Below, piece after piece: positions 35,931 to 47,209 of a stretch of 64,000 nucleotides of DNA. Each line of letters opens with the position of its first letter. Positions within the stretch are counted from its first letter, which is position 1. The translations under genes were made by a program, and so were the position numbers. The notes beneath the pieces were generated by a model. It was not told where the DNA came from. It did no database searches and saw only the letters and a program-made list of their open reading frames with translations. Origin of the DNA: Anastrepha obliqua (taxonomy: Eukaryota > Arthropoda > Insecta > Diptera > Tephritidae); assembly GCF_027943255.1 (NCBI RefSeq), contig NC_072893.1, positions 91,891,784 through 91,955,783 on the forward strand. The letters run 5' to 3'.

Positions 35931-37239
35931 AAATTAAACCCAAAATTGAGGTTTAATAGCAACACAAAAATATTTTATAAAATTTTTTTATTTCAATTAA
36001 TTTTAAGCTGACACTATAGAGAGCTGAATAATACGATGGAGATTATTCCCAAAACCAATTATATAAATGCATATATGTATTTACCCGTGGAAGGTTAAAA
36101 AATGATTGAAAGACTATTTGGCAAACATTTTCGCATTACATAACGCAAGCAGAATGAGTACTGCATACACTTATCTTAGGAAAGCATAATGTATGGGGTA
36201 CTCATATTAATATTAGGGTGAGGAACTATAACATTTAGTATATCTTAAATCTTCCACCAAAATATTTGGAAAAATATTAGGATTTAAATGACGTGGGCCG
36301 AGTTTATGTTAGCGTAATTTCATACAATTTATTTGCTTTGACTTGTAATGAAGCGAATCGAATTTTTTACATATAATTTGGTTTCAAATCTTATGTCTCT
36401 GCGCTTGTGCCCAAGTTTATCATAAATTTGTTCACATCACCGTTGTGATACCAAAAAGGATTCAAGATATATAGATATAGACATATGTACATATGTTAAG
36501 TAAAGTATACTACATATACCAAAAAACTCAGAATGATGCAAGAAGTCGAATTGGGCATATCTGTCTGCCCAACCGTTCGTCCGTGCGCACGATAACTCCA
36601 GCAAAACTAAATATATTTCAATGAAACTTGGCACAGGCATTACTCTTTGCCCTACACTCTTTTGGGCGATATTAATCAATAACCACGCCGCCTTCCCATA
36701 TAACGGCAATTTTCAAAGAAAGAATAAAAACGTGATATATTTGGAGAAATGAAGAGCTCAAATTAATGCCCAGGAAAAGAAATACGAAACTCATGAGTAA
36801 ACTCACCCAAACTTGAATTACAGACCGGTTCACTTGATTAGAGGCAAAGATTTTTATAGAATGAAATAGTTACTAAAACAACCGAATTTGATTTAGTAAC
36901 ACAAAGGTTTCTGATAATTCAAGTGAAGGCTGTACTTTGCACGAAAATAAACATGCATCGAAATACCATTCCATCTAACTGTATTTCGCAGCCGTAATAC
37001 TTCAACAGCTGTATGATTGTACTGGATTTATGGGTTCACTTGTATAGAGGCACTAACCAAGTAAGAAAAAATATAAGAAATTTGTCTTTTTTTTAATTTA
37101 TTATTTAATGCTTACTAATGCGTACTGTTCTCCACCTTATTGAGATCCGATATATGAAAAATATTATATCGGGTATGGGAATAAGTTTCCGCCTTTTCTT
37201 AGCCAAAGTTACGAATTATTTAAACAATTAAATAATAAA
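35931..37239. other. No gene recognised
   Basis: AT-rich DNA. Short open frames here show no family motif. A GC-richer patch at 36,540-36,720 gives no motif either. Confidence 0.45.
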
Positions 37240-37990
37240 TGATATTATGTGAAGTATGTGCCATTGGAAGCTATAACTTTACTCCATGTTTCAGGCAGCA
37301 TACGGATTCCTCTGATAAAATATTCGAGTTCTTTTGACTTGATCCATTCATTGAGCCAGTTTGTAATGCTCTCGTAAGAAGTGAACCGCTCTCCAATAAG
37401 GGCTGACTGCATTGATCGGAACAGATGGTAATCCCATGTGTCTGGGGAATACGGCGGGTGGGCCAAGATTTCGCAATTTAGTCTCTCTAAATATTTCTGG
37501 ACCAATTGTGTGGTCTGACGTTGTCATGCAGCAAAATCAGTTTGTCATGTCTACTGTCCCATTCCGGCTGCTTTTCTTTGAGAGCTCGATTCAAACGCAT
37601 TAGCTGCAGTCGTTAACGAAAGCCAGTGATGGTTTCAGATGGTTTAAGGAATTCGTTTCTTTTGTTCAAGAAGCATCTCACACTTCACCAATCGATATCC
37701 GTTTCCCTCAATTGATGTGGTACCCAGTTACCTGCTTTTTCTACCATTCCCATCGCGTGCAAACTTTTACCGACAGTTTATCTGTCAACATCCAACTCTT
37801 TAGACATATCATCCAATAATTGTTGTAGTTGAGTATCTTCGAATTTTTTCGGTGCCCCTTCGCGATTTTTATCACTCACGTCGAAATTACCACTTTGGAA
37901 GCGTCGAAACCACTCTTCACAAGTTGTATTTGATGGAGTGTGATTGCCGTAAATATTGATCAATATACGACACATTTCAGCCGCACTTTT
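37240..37990 (-). mobile_element. mariner relic with internal deletion (SETMAR/cecropia-like type)
   Basis: On the minus strand: EEWFRRFQSGNFDVSDKNRE, then QLQQLLDDMSKELDVDR. After the deletion come SETITGFR, RLQLMRLNRALKEKQPEWDS and LILLHDNVRPHN, then NCEILAHPPYSPDTWDYHLF and FIRGIRMLPETWSKVI. The block with the first catalytic aspartate is gone, and there are stops and frameshifts. Confidence 0.75.
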
Positions 37991-38035
37991 CTTTATAAGA
38001 TAATAAAACAGGTCAACAACGTTTTGTTCTAGGAA

Positions 38036-38760
38036 AGTGTAGGGTCATTTTCGAAGTAATTTTTTGCGTAGAATCCGAATCCGGGAAATTGCTCTATCAC
38101 GTCAGGATTTTGAGATATCCTAACCTAAAAGCGCAAAAACGCTGTTTTTGCCCATTTTTGAGGTTATGTAGCTACGCAGATTTTGCTCTTCATAAAAAAA
38201 GTAAACATAGTATTTAGTATTTAACATAAGTCTTCCTCTTTTAAATGCCGTTGAATTTGCTTAAATATCTTTATTTTTCACTGAGATATCGCATTTTAAA
38301 GTTTCCATGTTTGTGAATTTTTCGATATTCGAAAATCCATTGAGATTCATCGATCAAAAATACATAGGGATATATGGGTCTAGTTGGCTATTTTTTTGTG
38401 CGACTATATAATCGACCGTATCACGTCTCATGTTATCTCAATGGATTTTCGTTATCGGAAAATTTCGATAACGAAAAATTCACAAACATGGAGACTTCAA
38501 AATGCGATATCTCAGTGAAAAATTACAATATTTGAGCAAACTCAACGGCATTTAAAAAAGGAAGACTTATAATTTAAAATACCACGTCTACTCTTTTATG
38601 AAGAGCAAAATCTTCGTAGCTACATAACCTCAAAAATGGGCAAAACCAACGTTTTTTGCACTTTTAGGTTAGGATATTTCAAAGTCCTGACGTGATAGAG
38701 CAATTTAAACCCCGGATTCGGATTCTACGCAAAAAATTACTTCGGAAATGACACTACACT
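38036..38760. mobile_element. Foldback element with about 310 bp inverted arms
   Basis: The arms (about 38036-38345 and 38440-38760) are inverted copies of each other along nearly their whole length. Examples are AGTGTAGGGTCATTTTCGAAG against its diverged inverse at 38740-38760, and CCATGTTTGTGAATTTTTCG against its inverse near 38475. A loop of about 95 bp lies between. No gene. The RNA or single strand would form one long hairpin. No target duplication was settled. Confidence 0.8.
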
Positions 38761-40189
38761 TTTATAGAACATTCCGAGCCCATTTTTTTGCAGACCTGTG
38801 TAATGAGCGCATGATTTCCCGCAGATGCTGTTTTCTCGGGACGAGCGCAGACATTTACGTTTCACGTTAGATAACAAAGGATCTTTACGCGTCAAACGAA
38901 TGTCAACTACTGCGATCGCGACCTCACATATACATACACCTTCAAATCACCAGTATGTTACTAGAGCGAATACAAACATAAAATCAGCAGCGACACCTCT
39001 TTTACGAGGGCGAAAACTTATGGGGAATAATTGGGGATAAAAGCCACGCCCACATTTTTACATTAAAACTAAATTTCCGTCCGCCCGTCTATCATCTTCC
39101 TTACTTGTTCCTCACAAATTTGTTTTTTGTTATTAAGCTGGTTTTAATAATTTTATTCCAGACATTCATTTTTTTAAAGCATAATTTTCAATTGAAAATC
39201 GTAAAATCGATCACCCTAATACGCACGCACGCTCATGCACTTAAACCTGCGCTTAATTAATTCATTGTATTTTCATTTTGAGATCAAACTAAATAGCCTA
39301 ACACAAATCACTGCCTGCTGCAATCGACTTAATAAGGCTTTTCCTTTCATTTTCCAACAGATTTTGAATGAATTTCAACCACGACATGGTTTTACTAAAC
39401 ACAAAATGTTTGTCTATGGACGAATTTGCAAAACGCAACAATAGAAGAAAACGCAAGTGAATCGCATGTACAGATGTACATACATACATACATATTTAAG
39501 TATGAGTACGTCCATTCATACATATATGCCTGTATAAATATCTATGCTTCTGCATAAGGGCCATTAAACACAGGAATGAGATGAATTAATAATAGGTTTC
39601 AACACAACAATAAAGTCAAATAACGATAAGAGCAACGGGGATCTCTAAATGTATAATTATGTTTGCTTAGTTCAAGCGTTGTCTGCTGCCATATGCATGT
39701 GTATCCACACATGCACGCATATGTATGTAAATATAGTACTGAGTATGAAAACCGATTCAAAATGCATTGATATTATTATTCTTACTGTTATTGTTGGGCC
39801 CGTTGCTAAGGACGTTCTGGCTGTTGTATGAATGTTTTTCCTAAATATTGTTGCTTACTTTAATATTTAACTTCCCCGTAGTGAAAAGTTAAACTACATA
39901 GATTCTGGGTCATTAAAAGATAATTGATGGAATAATCTATACTAGTTCGAGCGTGGGTAGATTTGTACCAGTTGCAAAATTACCAGTTAGAGTTTTCTGC
40001 AAAACAAATATTTTTCTATTAGTAAAAATAAGAACGATTCAAACGTTGAGGATGCACGCTAAGTTGACTAGGCGAATATAAATGTTAGTGCATTCAATCA
40101 CCTGCTCTTTTTTGTCCATTATGAACGATACTGATGAATATGCTAACTAATAATATGTACAATAATACTAAAGCAGAGACTGCTTGAAA
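38761..40189. other. No gene recognised; TACA runs near 39.48 kb
   Basis: AT-rich DNA with microsatellites (39,478-39,500). Nothing else supported. Confidence 0.45.
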
Positions 40190-40470
40190 CGAAATGGAAT
40201 TGAGGATGGTCGAAGTTTTCCAAATACTCAGGCGATATTGGTCACTGTACTTAAGTCCTAGAAAGAAGATTGAAAGGATGGGGAAAGGCAGCGTCTTTTA
40301 TAAATCTTAGCAGTTCGCCAAAGGAAATCGTCCCAAAAATGTGCCATTTAAGTCTGACGAAGGCCGGAAAGCGGCGCAGAATATGTTCTACACTATCCTT
40401 ATCTATTTGGAGGATGCATCAAGTGGATTGTCTATGAAGAATATTATAGAGACCATGTATCGTCCCAATG
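40190..40470 (-). mobile_element. LINE pol C-terminal relic
   Basis: Minus strand reads DSVEHILRRFPAFVRLKWHI then FGELLRFIKDAAF, resembling the ExVEHxLxxCP tail that follows RNase H in I/R1-type LINEs. The cysteines are lost. Confidence 0.35.
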
Positions 40471-40966
40471 GATTGTGCCCCGTAATTACTTCCACCAAGG
40501 CTGGTAGATTACTCCCTCTCTGTTTGAGACGAAATTTTGCTGCCTCTTCATCAGGCCTTTTCGTAAATCACTTGGTTACTTTGCAGATTTTGGTAATACC
40601 CCAACGGCTATACCCGCTATGTTGATCCCGAATTGGATCCGGTCCGATTCGACACTTCCAAGAACCGCGATTCGTCAATTCGCCGCTTTGAACATCACTG
40701 TGTGTGCGTTTAGCCTCAATTTAGGACAGGTTAGGTTGAATGGTTGCCCGAGGACTTACTTGGACGAAAGAAAAAAATAAAATATAATGTACCATATACG
40801 CGTATATAATATAAATAAAAATAAAAAATTTACGAAAAAAAACCAAACAAAAAAATGTATTAACTTACATTCCTGGACTATTTTTAAAGTATTATGAGTG
40901 GTTTTTAAAACTTTTAGCGCAGTTTGGCTGCCCCTGCAGATCCTGATTTTATGTCCTCGCCACGTA

Positions 40967-41893
40967 AAGCGTTTTTCAGTAAGAGCGCTTCAACTATTTT
41001 TTGAATAAAACACAAACGGTTTTACTTTTTTAACTATTTTTTTTTTATTATCGAGTTTGAACATATACATTTAAGTTTAAATTCGATTTCTTTTGCATGA
41101 CCACCGCGTGCACGTTTTACGAAGTCCAATCGTTGAACCCAATTTTCGACCACTCTTTTGCATAAATCGACCGAAATTCCAGCAATTTCGCGTTCAATAT
41201 TGGCTCTGAGCTCACAAATCGTCGCCGGCTTGTTACTGTAGACCAATGACTTCACATAATCCCAAAGAAAATAGTCTAGAGGCGTCAAATCACACGAGCG
41301 CGGCGGCCATTCGACCGGTCCATTTCTGGAAATAATGCGCTCATCGAACTTACTCTTCAACAAATCAATTGTAGCATGTGCTGTGTGGCTTGTGTCCCCG
41401 TACTGTTGAAACCACATGTCGTCTAAGTCCATACCATTCAATTGCGGTCAAAAATAATCGTTTATCATGTCGCGGTATCGATTTCCATTCACAGTAACGT
41501 GGCGATCGTTCTCGTCAACGAAAAAATATGGGCCAATTACGCCGCCGGCATGGAAACCGCACCAAACAGTCACTCTTTGAGGGTACATTGGTTTTTCGGC
41601 AATCTCTCTTGGATTATCTTTCGCCCAAATGCGGAAATTCTGCTTATTGACGAATCCACTGAGGTGAAAATGTGCGTCCTCACTGAAGATGAAGTGCGCG
41701 ATATGCATTTTGATTTGAACGCCCGTTTTCATAATAAGCCTGAATAACTTTAACGCGTTGCTGAAGTGTGTAGCGTTCCATGATGAAATGTATACTAATG
41801 AAGTTTACAAATGACAAGCGAAAAACAAAAAATATTGCGTCGTTCGCCCTCCCTATCGGAAAAAAGTTGAAGCGCACCTATTGAAAAACGCTT
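40967..41893 (-). mobile_element. Tc1/mariner-superfamily deletion derivative with both TIRs (927 bp)
   Basis: TA duplications at 40965-40966 and 41894-41895. Inverted ends of about 30 bp start AAGCGTTTTTCA and share GCGCTTCAACT. The transposase gene inside (minus strand) has lost roughly 150 codons and has a nonsense codon, so any movement would need an outside transposase. The outline is a classical internal-deletion derivative. Confidence 0.85.
41034..41781 (-). pseudogene. Defective transposase (NKQNCRIW type) inside the 41 kb element
   Basis: Start ATG at 41781 gives MERYTLQQRVKVIQAYYENG. Near 41,700 the frame jumps straight to IFSEDAHFHLSGFVNKQNF, so the region between the helix-turn-helix and the first catalytic acidic residue is deleted. 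Reading continues through YPQRVTVWCGFHAGGVIG. A TGA at 41450-41448 replaces the Trp of the FLWPQL-like motif. It resumes with [33 protein letters not shown] and RARGGHAKEIEF. Two separate lesions. Confidence 0.85.
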
Positions 41894-42119
41894 TATTACC
41901 AATTACCCAGTCTAATTATTTAAGTATTGCAAAGACTTTCAATTGAAAAACCATTGTTAATATATCCGAAGCAGTAAAGCATCTGAAATTACTGTTGACA
42001 TCTAGCTTCACTACCACTTTCAGTAATGGAACAATCAAACTTCCCAAGAGAGTGTCTGGAGTTCGCCATAGCTTCCTTGTAGGACATATGCCATTAGCTA
42101 GTACATCCTTTGTTGAGCG

Positions 42120-42330
42120 TTTGGACGAGACCGGGCTCCTCCCCCGATTTGTGGTGTTCGTTTTTACGTTTCACAAAGAGACCTAACGTCTTACCCCGCC
42201 TCCGAATGACATACCTACATATGGTTTTTTATGAGGAGCTTTTTGATGGCAGAAATGCTCACGGAACCTTACCATTGCCAGCCGACAAACAACCGCTATT
42301 GAAAAAACATATTCCATAATTTTGGTGTCT
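42120..42330 (-). mobile_element. tRNA-derived SINE, diverged middle and 3' part
   Basis: Inverse of body blocks is seen (GGAGCTTTTTGATGGCAG, CCATTGCCAGCCGAC, AATTTTGGTGTCTCG). The promoter head is not recognisable. Confidence 0.6.
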
Positions 42331-43081
42331 CGTTTCGCTAAATAATAAAATGCTGATGCAAAGGTTGACAATTGACATTTCGTAGAATATCGCCATCTTT
42401 TTAAAGTATGAATTGGTGGCATAGCACTGCAAAACTTTAAAGGCGAACTACTTCAGCTACTAAGCAAACTGTTAGTGAGATAGTCCAGAGCTACTTAATT
42501 GGTTTGACTGCAGAGTTACTATTTGTACACACTCATACAAGTATACATATATGTACATGTATGTATATGATATAGTATATTGTCCTCAGGTCTCGACAAG
42601 TTCATACATACATATATATATGTATGTAAATGTTTGAAGTTATCAGCAACTCTACGATAACAAACAAAGCCACAACATTCCATTTTATTTACTTGTACAA
42701 CCATTCACCGATATTTGCGGTCATATACATATAGTACATATGTACATATACGAGTACAGCATACAAAACTATTGCTCTGAATTCTTCTCGATTTGTCATG
42801 ATTCTGCTGTGGAGCAGTATATGCAAGTGCGATTATTGTTTTTTATTGAAGGGAAAACTTCTTTAGAATCGTTGGGAGTGATTTGAGACTCGATGAAACG
42901 AAAAAGCGACACTAAAAAGAGACATACATATAGATCTTATAGTATATAGCCTGCGAGAGAATGAGATAGAACACAGTTATACGGCGTTCCCTATTTTCCG
43001 TCTCCTCTTTGTGCGGTGCTTCGTAGCCTCCCCACTCTTGGCTACGAAGCGTTATATGTTGATATACGTATATGTGGGTGG

Positions 43082-43340
43082 CTGCGTACTGCTGAGCCAC
43101 GCTAGTATAGTGAGTATTGTAGTATGTATACTACACTGCCTATTACTTGCTTTGGTGTTTAGTTCAAGCGTCATACGTATGTATGTTTGTATGTATGCTA
43201 GTACGTATGTGTGCGCTCCTGCGTATTACGGAGCCACGGTGAGCGAGAAGGCATTATGTATACCTATACTACACTATCTAATACTTGCTTAGACCAAGCG
43301 TCCTACGAATGTTTGTGTGTATGTTAGTACGTCTGTGCAA
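43082..43340 (+). repeat. Two-copy tandem repeat, period 137 bp
   Basis: Unit 1 begins CTGCGTACTGCTGAGCCAC (43082) and unit 2 CTGCGTATTACGGAGCCAC (43219). Both continue with TATACTACACT, AATACTTGCTT-like and AGCGTC blocks in the same order and end in ATGT-rich DNA. The copies are about 80% alike. An inverted pair CTTCGTAGCC/GGCTACGAAG lies just before (43019-43048). Confidence 0.65.
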
Positions 43341-43856
43341 TATACGCGTTACGATGCTCATAATAGCAACCGCGTGTGCTGTATTGCGTCCGTATTTTTA
43401 TATTCGTAAATATTTTCATTTTTAAATATTTACCGCAATTATGCCGAAAAATAATGCAGAAAAGTGTCGTGAATATCGACAGAAAAAAAAAACAAAAAGA
43501 AAATAAAACTAAAAAAACCGCAAAGGTTCAACTTCTATCGCGTCTAACCGTTAGACTGGTATTTTTCTTAATACTAGCGGACCCGACAGACTTCGTTCTG
43601 CCAAATAGATTTCGAATCATCGCCAAATAGATTATCATCATGCTCACGGTTCTGTTCAGGAGAATTAAAGAAAAGGGTCAGCTCGGGTGACCTAAGTATC
43701 TTCGCTTCCACGAACTTTGGCCACCCTTTTGGGGCCCACTAAAAACCCCGACTGGGATGTTTGCCAGAGGCCTTCAAACTAAGAGGGGAACTTAAGGTTC
43801 AAACCTGATTGAAAAATAATCTAAAGGGATAGTGGGGACCTAGGTGACAAATATTT

Positions 43857-45227
43857 TACTAGGAAGATCCTGGGGCCTCAGCCCTAGCATGGCCCTCTGG
43901 ATATACACCCAGATGGTTAGACCAATCATACTGTATGGGGCACATGTATGGTGGAGCAAATCTATCCAACAAACAGCGATCACCAAACTGGGAAAAGTAC
44001 AAAGGCTTGCTTGCCTATGCATCACAGGGGCTATGAAAACTGCCCCAACAGCTGGCATGGAAGCACCCCTTAATCTCCCACCACTTCATATAGCAATCCA
44101 AGAGGAAGCAGCTACGCAAGCACTCATGCTACACATGAAATAAAATTTCAAATTAGGCAACCTTACCGGTCACCTAAGTATCCTAAATAAAATCAAAAGC
44201 ACCATAAGCATGGCTCAAGTTTCAGATCACATTGACTCAACCCTCTGTTTCACAAAAGGATACACAGTTACCTTTCCTGAGGGGATCGAGTGGAAAACAA
44301 ACCCGAAATGGATGAATGATGACTCACAAAAATGGTACACTGATGGATAAAAAACACCTTATGGTGTAGGAGTAGGAGTAGTGGGGCCCAGAATCCACAA
44401 ATCATTCACTCTCACCAGGGACACCACCATCTTCCAAGCGGAATTATACGCAATAATGGAAGCAGCATACATCATGCAACATAGAAACCACAAGAGAGTA
44501 AAGATTAAAATACTCTCGCACAGTCAATCAGTTCTAAAAGCTTTAGATAGCTATACCTACAACTTAAAAACTCTCTTAGAATGCCACAAGGCACTCAATA
44601 ACCTGGCATCCAAAAACAATGTCTCATTAATTTGGGTACCAGGACATGAGGGATATGACGGCAACAAAAAGGCAGACTTTCAAGGCAAAAAAGGGGCAGA
44701 TGTAAACTTCATCGGACCTAGTCCCATGTTTGGATTCAACAAAAACAGCCGAAAACAAAAAGTAAAATACTGGGCCAAAACTCTATTAAATCAGCATTGG
44801 AATAACGTAGAGGGTCTTAGACACTCCAAAAAGTTCCTAAGTTTCAACGCTAAAAGAGCTAACATGGCCCTCACGTTAAACAAAAAGAGCATTCGCACTC
44901 TCACACGCGCCCTCACGGGTCACTTCACCTGCAACAAACACTTACATAAATTAGGCATAACTAACACCAGCACCTGCAGATTCTGCTGCGAAGATGAGGA
45001 GTCTATAGAACATGTCATTATCGAATGTCCGGGGTTAACGCATAGAAGGAAAAGGTTTTTAAACAAGTTCATGCTTACAGATGAAGACCTTCAATCACTC
45101 ACTCAGAAGGAGCTGGTACAATTCATAAGCATATTTAACAGTCAATAGACAGCATAGGGTGCACAATGGATCAATATGGCCGCAGTGCTAAAAGGCCATA
45201 CCTTAACCCTTTACTACCATTAACCAT
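43857..45227 (+). mobile_element. 5'-truncated LOA-like LINE inserted in the Helitron
   Basis: Flanked by an exact 16 bp direct repeat TAGGTGACAAATATTT (43841-43856 and 45228-45243), a target-site duplication. It starts inside the RT thumb and keeps the RNase H domain and 3' UTR, so reverse transcription stopped early. The order RT thumb, RNase H, Cys/His tail fits the RNase-H-bearing LINE clades (LOA/I/R1), with GAMKTAPTAGMEAPLNLPPL most like LOA. Confidence 0.85.
43860..45148 (+). pseudogene. LINE pol C-terminal half with two nonsense codons and a damaged RNase H
   Basis: One frame runs from GRSWGLSPSMALWIYTQMVR to the end at 45148, broken only by TAA at 44141-44143 and TAA at 44348-44350. 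The second stop sits inside the first RNase H motif (WYTDG-stop-KTP, where Ser is usual). RNase H motifs after it: FQAELYAI with the catalytic Glu, and ILSHSQSVL with His where Asp is expected, so one catalytic carboxylate is lost, then WVPGHEGYDGNKKAD. The tail CRFCCEDEESIEHVIIECPG has the zinc-like Cys/His cluster. The last 255 codons are uninterrupted. Confidence 0.85.
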
Positions 45228-45424
45228 TAGGTGACAAATATTTATAAAGTGGGCGCTTCAATGGCAAAACATAGAGATAATTAATTATTTATTATTATTA
45301 ACATAGGGTTAATAACCGATATAATAAAGAGTAATGAAATAAAACGTGTATAAGTATTTTCAGTAATCGCTTTATTGTAAATCAAATGAATCATAATTAT
45401 TAACGAAAATCTGTTTTATTTTTA

Positions 45425-45540
45425 TTGTAGTTCTTTTTTTGTTTGATTACCTGGTGAATATACAAACAAATCTGATGGTTTTCCAACACGGGAACAGGCA
45501 ACATACAATTGACCATGTGAGAAACATGGGCTTTCTAAAT
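45425..45540 (-). pseudogene. Helitron helicase, C-terminal remnant
   Basis: Reads SPCFSHGQLYVACSRVGKPS then DLFVYSPGNQ and a stop. GQLYVACSRV is the last conserved helicase block (motif VI) of Helitron Rep-helicases. Everything upstream of it is absent. Confidence 0.85.
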
Positions 45541-46055
45541 TAATTAATAATGTTCTTCTTAAAATATGTTTGTCTTTTGTTCTAAATTATTATATGTTTA
45601 TCTGTTGTTATTCTTTAAATATGTTTGGATTTGTTCAGCCCTGCATGATTATTCTTAGAATTTACTTAACTATTTTTATTTATTGTTTGTGAATGAAATC
45701 ATTCTTTAACTGGTTCTAAACTAAAAGAAAAGAAAGAATATTGCGAGGCCAATCAAATCTATAGCTCTAACATTTTTTTTACTTTTCAATTTGGTCGGGT
45801 TCACGATATTATCACTTTTGTGTGAAGGCATTAGATCCTCCAACGCGAACACACACACGAACGCGCTATATTTCTATGGGAAAAAGAAAAGGGCTGTTTT
45901 AGGGTTTTCCCGGAAATTATTCAAATTTTTCTCGCCGTAAAAACCATCTTTAGACTTCAAGGAACATTTTAAAAACAGAATTGTTAAGATTGGTCCATGC
46001 GTTGTTGAGTTATGCGCTTACCAACACATTTTGCGATTCATTTTTGTATTATAGA

Positions 46056-47116
46056 TATGTACATAAAAGTAAGTGTTTAAAACTAAAACAGCTCATGACA
46101 AATTATGTCACAGAATAAATGTACAATAGCAAAATAATTAAATATGGGAGACTAGCCACTCCCCGACGTTTATTGCTACGGTTACAATTGTCTTGTTGTT
46201 TTTGTATTTAAACTTTTCAGACCCTTGGAACACATTTGCACATTTTTATTTTTCCTCTAACAGGCTTGTTTAAATGGAATGTTAACGACTTCAAGTAATT
46301 TAAACATTGTCGTCGATATTTCTGAAAATTAGTTTATATGAAAAGGGTTGAAAAAAATAATTAATTTTGATATTTATTCAATGTTGAAAATTTCGGTATA
46401 TAGTTTTTAAGGTGAAATATTTTTAGTGCGTTTAAGCAACTTAAAATATACTTTTTCAAAAACAAAAAAAAATGTATTAAGGCTACAAACGGAAAACAAA
46501 TCCTACCAATCGGTAGAGTGTTCAACAGATTGGCGCGTGTGTAGCGCAGTTGACAAACCGATCAAAAATTGACAAACATTTTTAATTTCTTTCGAAATTT
46601 TGAAGTCTGCACATAAGCGGACAGATGGCAACATTAAGCAAAACATTTATTGAGGCAGACCCATAGCCTTATCTACTTTATTACATTTACATTATGAGTA
46701 CTTATATTTTTAATAAATAAATAAGTACATTATTGAAGAACTTAAAGATTTGTCCAAAAGCTAGCCATCTTTGTGGAGAAATAAGAGCTATGAATATAAA
46801 GAAGAAATGTAAAGTTAATACTCTACCCTTCTATTCAAGCGCAAATAAATACCATACATGACAATAATTTCGTTACGTTTCCATGTTCACTCAGCAACGA
46901 ACAGCGTGAAACCAAAATCATCAACAAATTCATACGTGTGTGGCAAAATGAGTTTGAACCGATTGTTCCGATTTGTTTTCCGGCTGTGGCCAGCATAATG
47001 TATAATGATTGGATCGGTAGAGCAGTATTTAATCAGTGTCACTCTGTAACTATTATATTTTGAATTTATGTTTTGATGTCTTTCCACGAATGGAACGACC
47101 TAGAGTTTTAAATACA
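46056..47116. other. No gene recognised
   Basis: AT-rich DNA, with a slightly more GC-rich patch at 46,480-46,680 in which no motif was identified. Confidence 0.45.
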
Positions 47117-47169
47117 TTCGCAGGTTTGAAATTGTCTGCCGAGCAGCGACCGCTATTGCAAAAAACTTA
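47117..47169 (-). mobile_element. tRNA-derived SINE fragment
   Basis: About 50 bp of the family body in inverse orientation (CTGCCGAGCAGCGACCGCTA). Confidence 0.5.
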
Positions 47170-47209
47170 AGATCTGGCTCTGTAGCTAAAAGTTAATGTG
47201 GAGGAGAAA

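Larger units (their letters stand above)
43574..46055 (-). mobile_element. Non-autonomous Helitron, interrupted by a LINE
   Basis: On the minus strand it starts TCTATAATACAAAAATGAAT (46055 down), with the usual Helitron 5' style, and ends GGGTCCGCTAG at 43574. Just before that end is a short hairpin (CAGA-ACGAAG-TCTG). The flanking bases are A before TC and T after CTAG, as for the A/T target of Helitrons. Inside, at about 45,540-45,425, is only the C-terminal tail of a Helitron helicase. Removing the nested LINE (43857-45243 with one repeat copy) leaves about 1.1 kb, so this copy depends on another's Rep/helicase. Confidence 0.8.
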
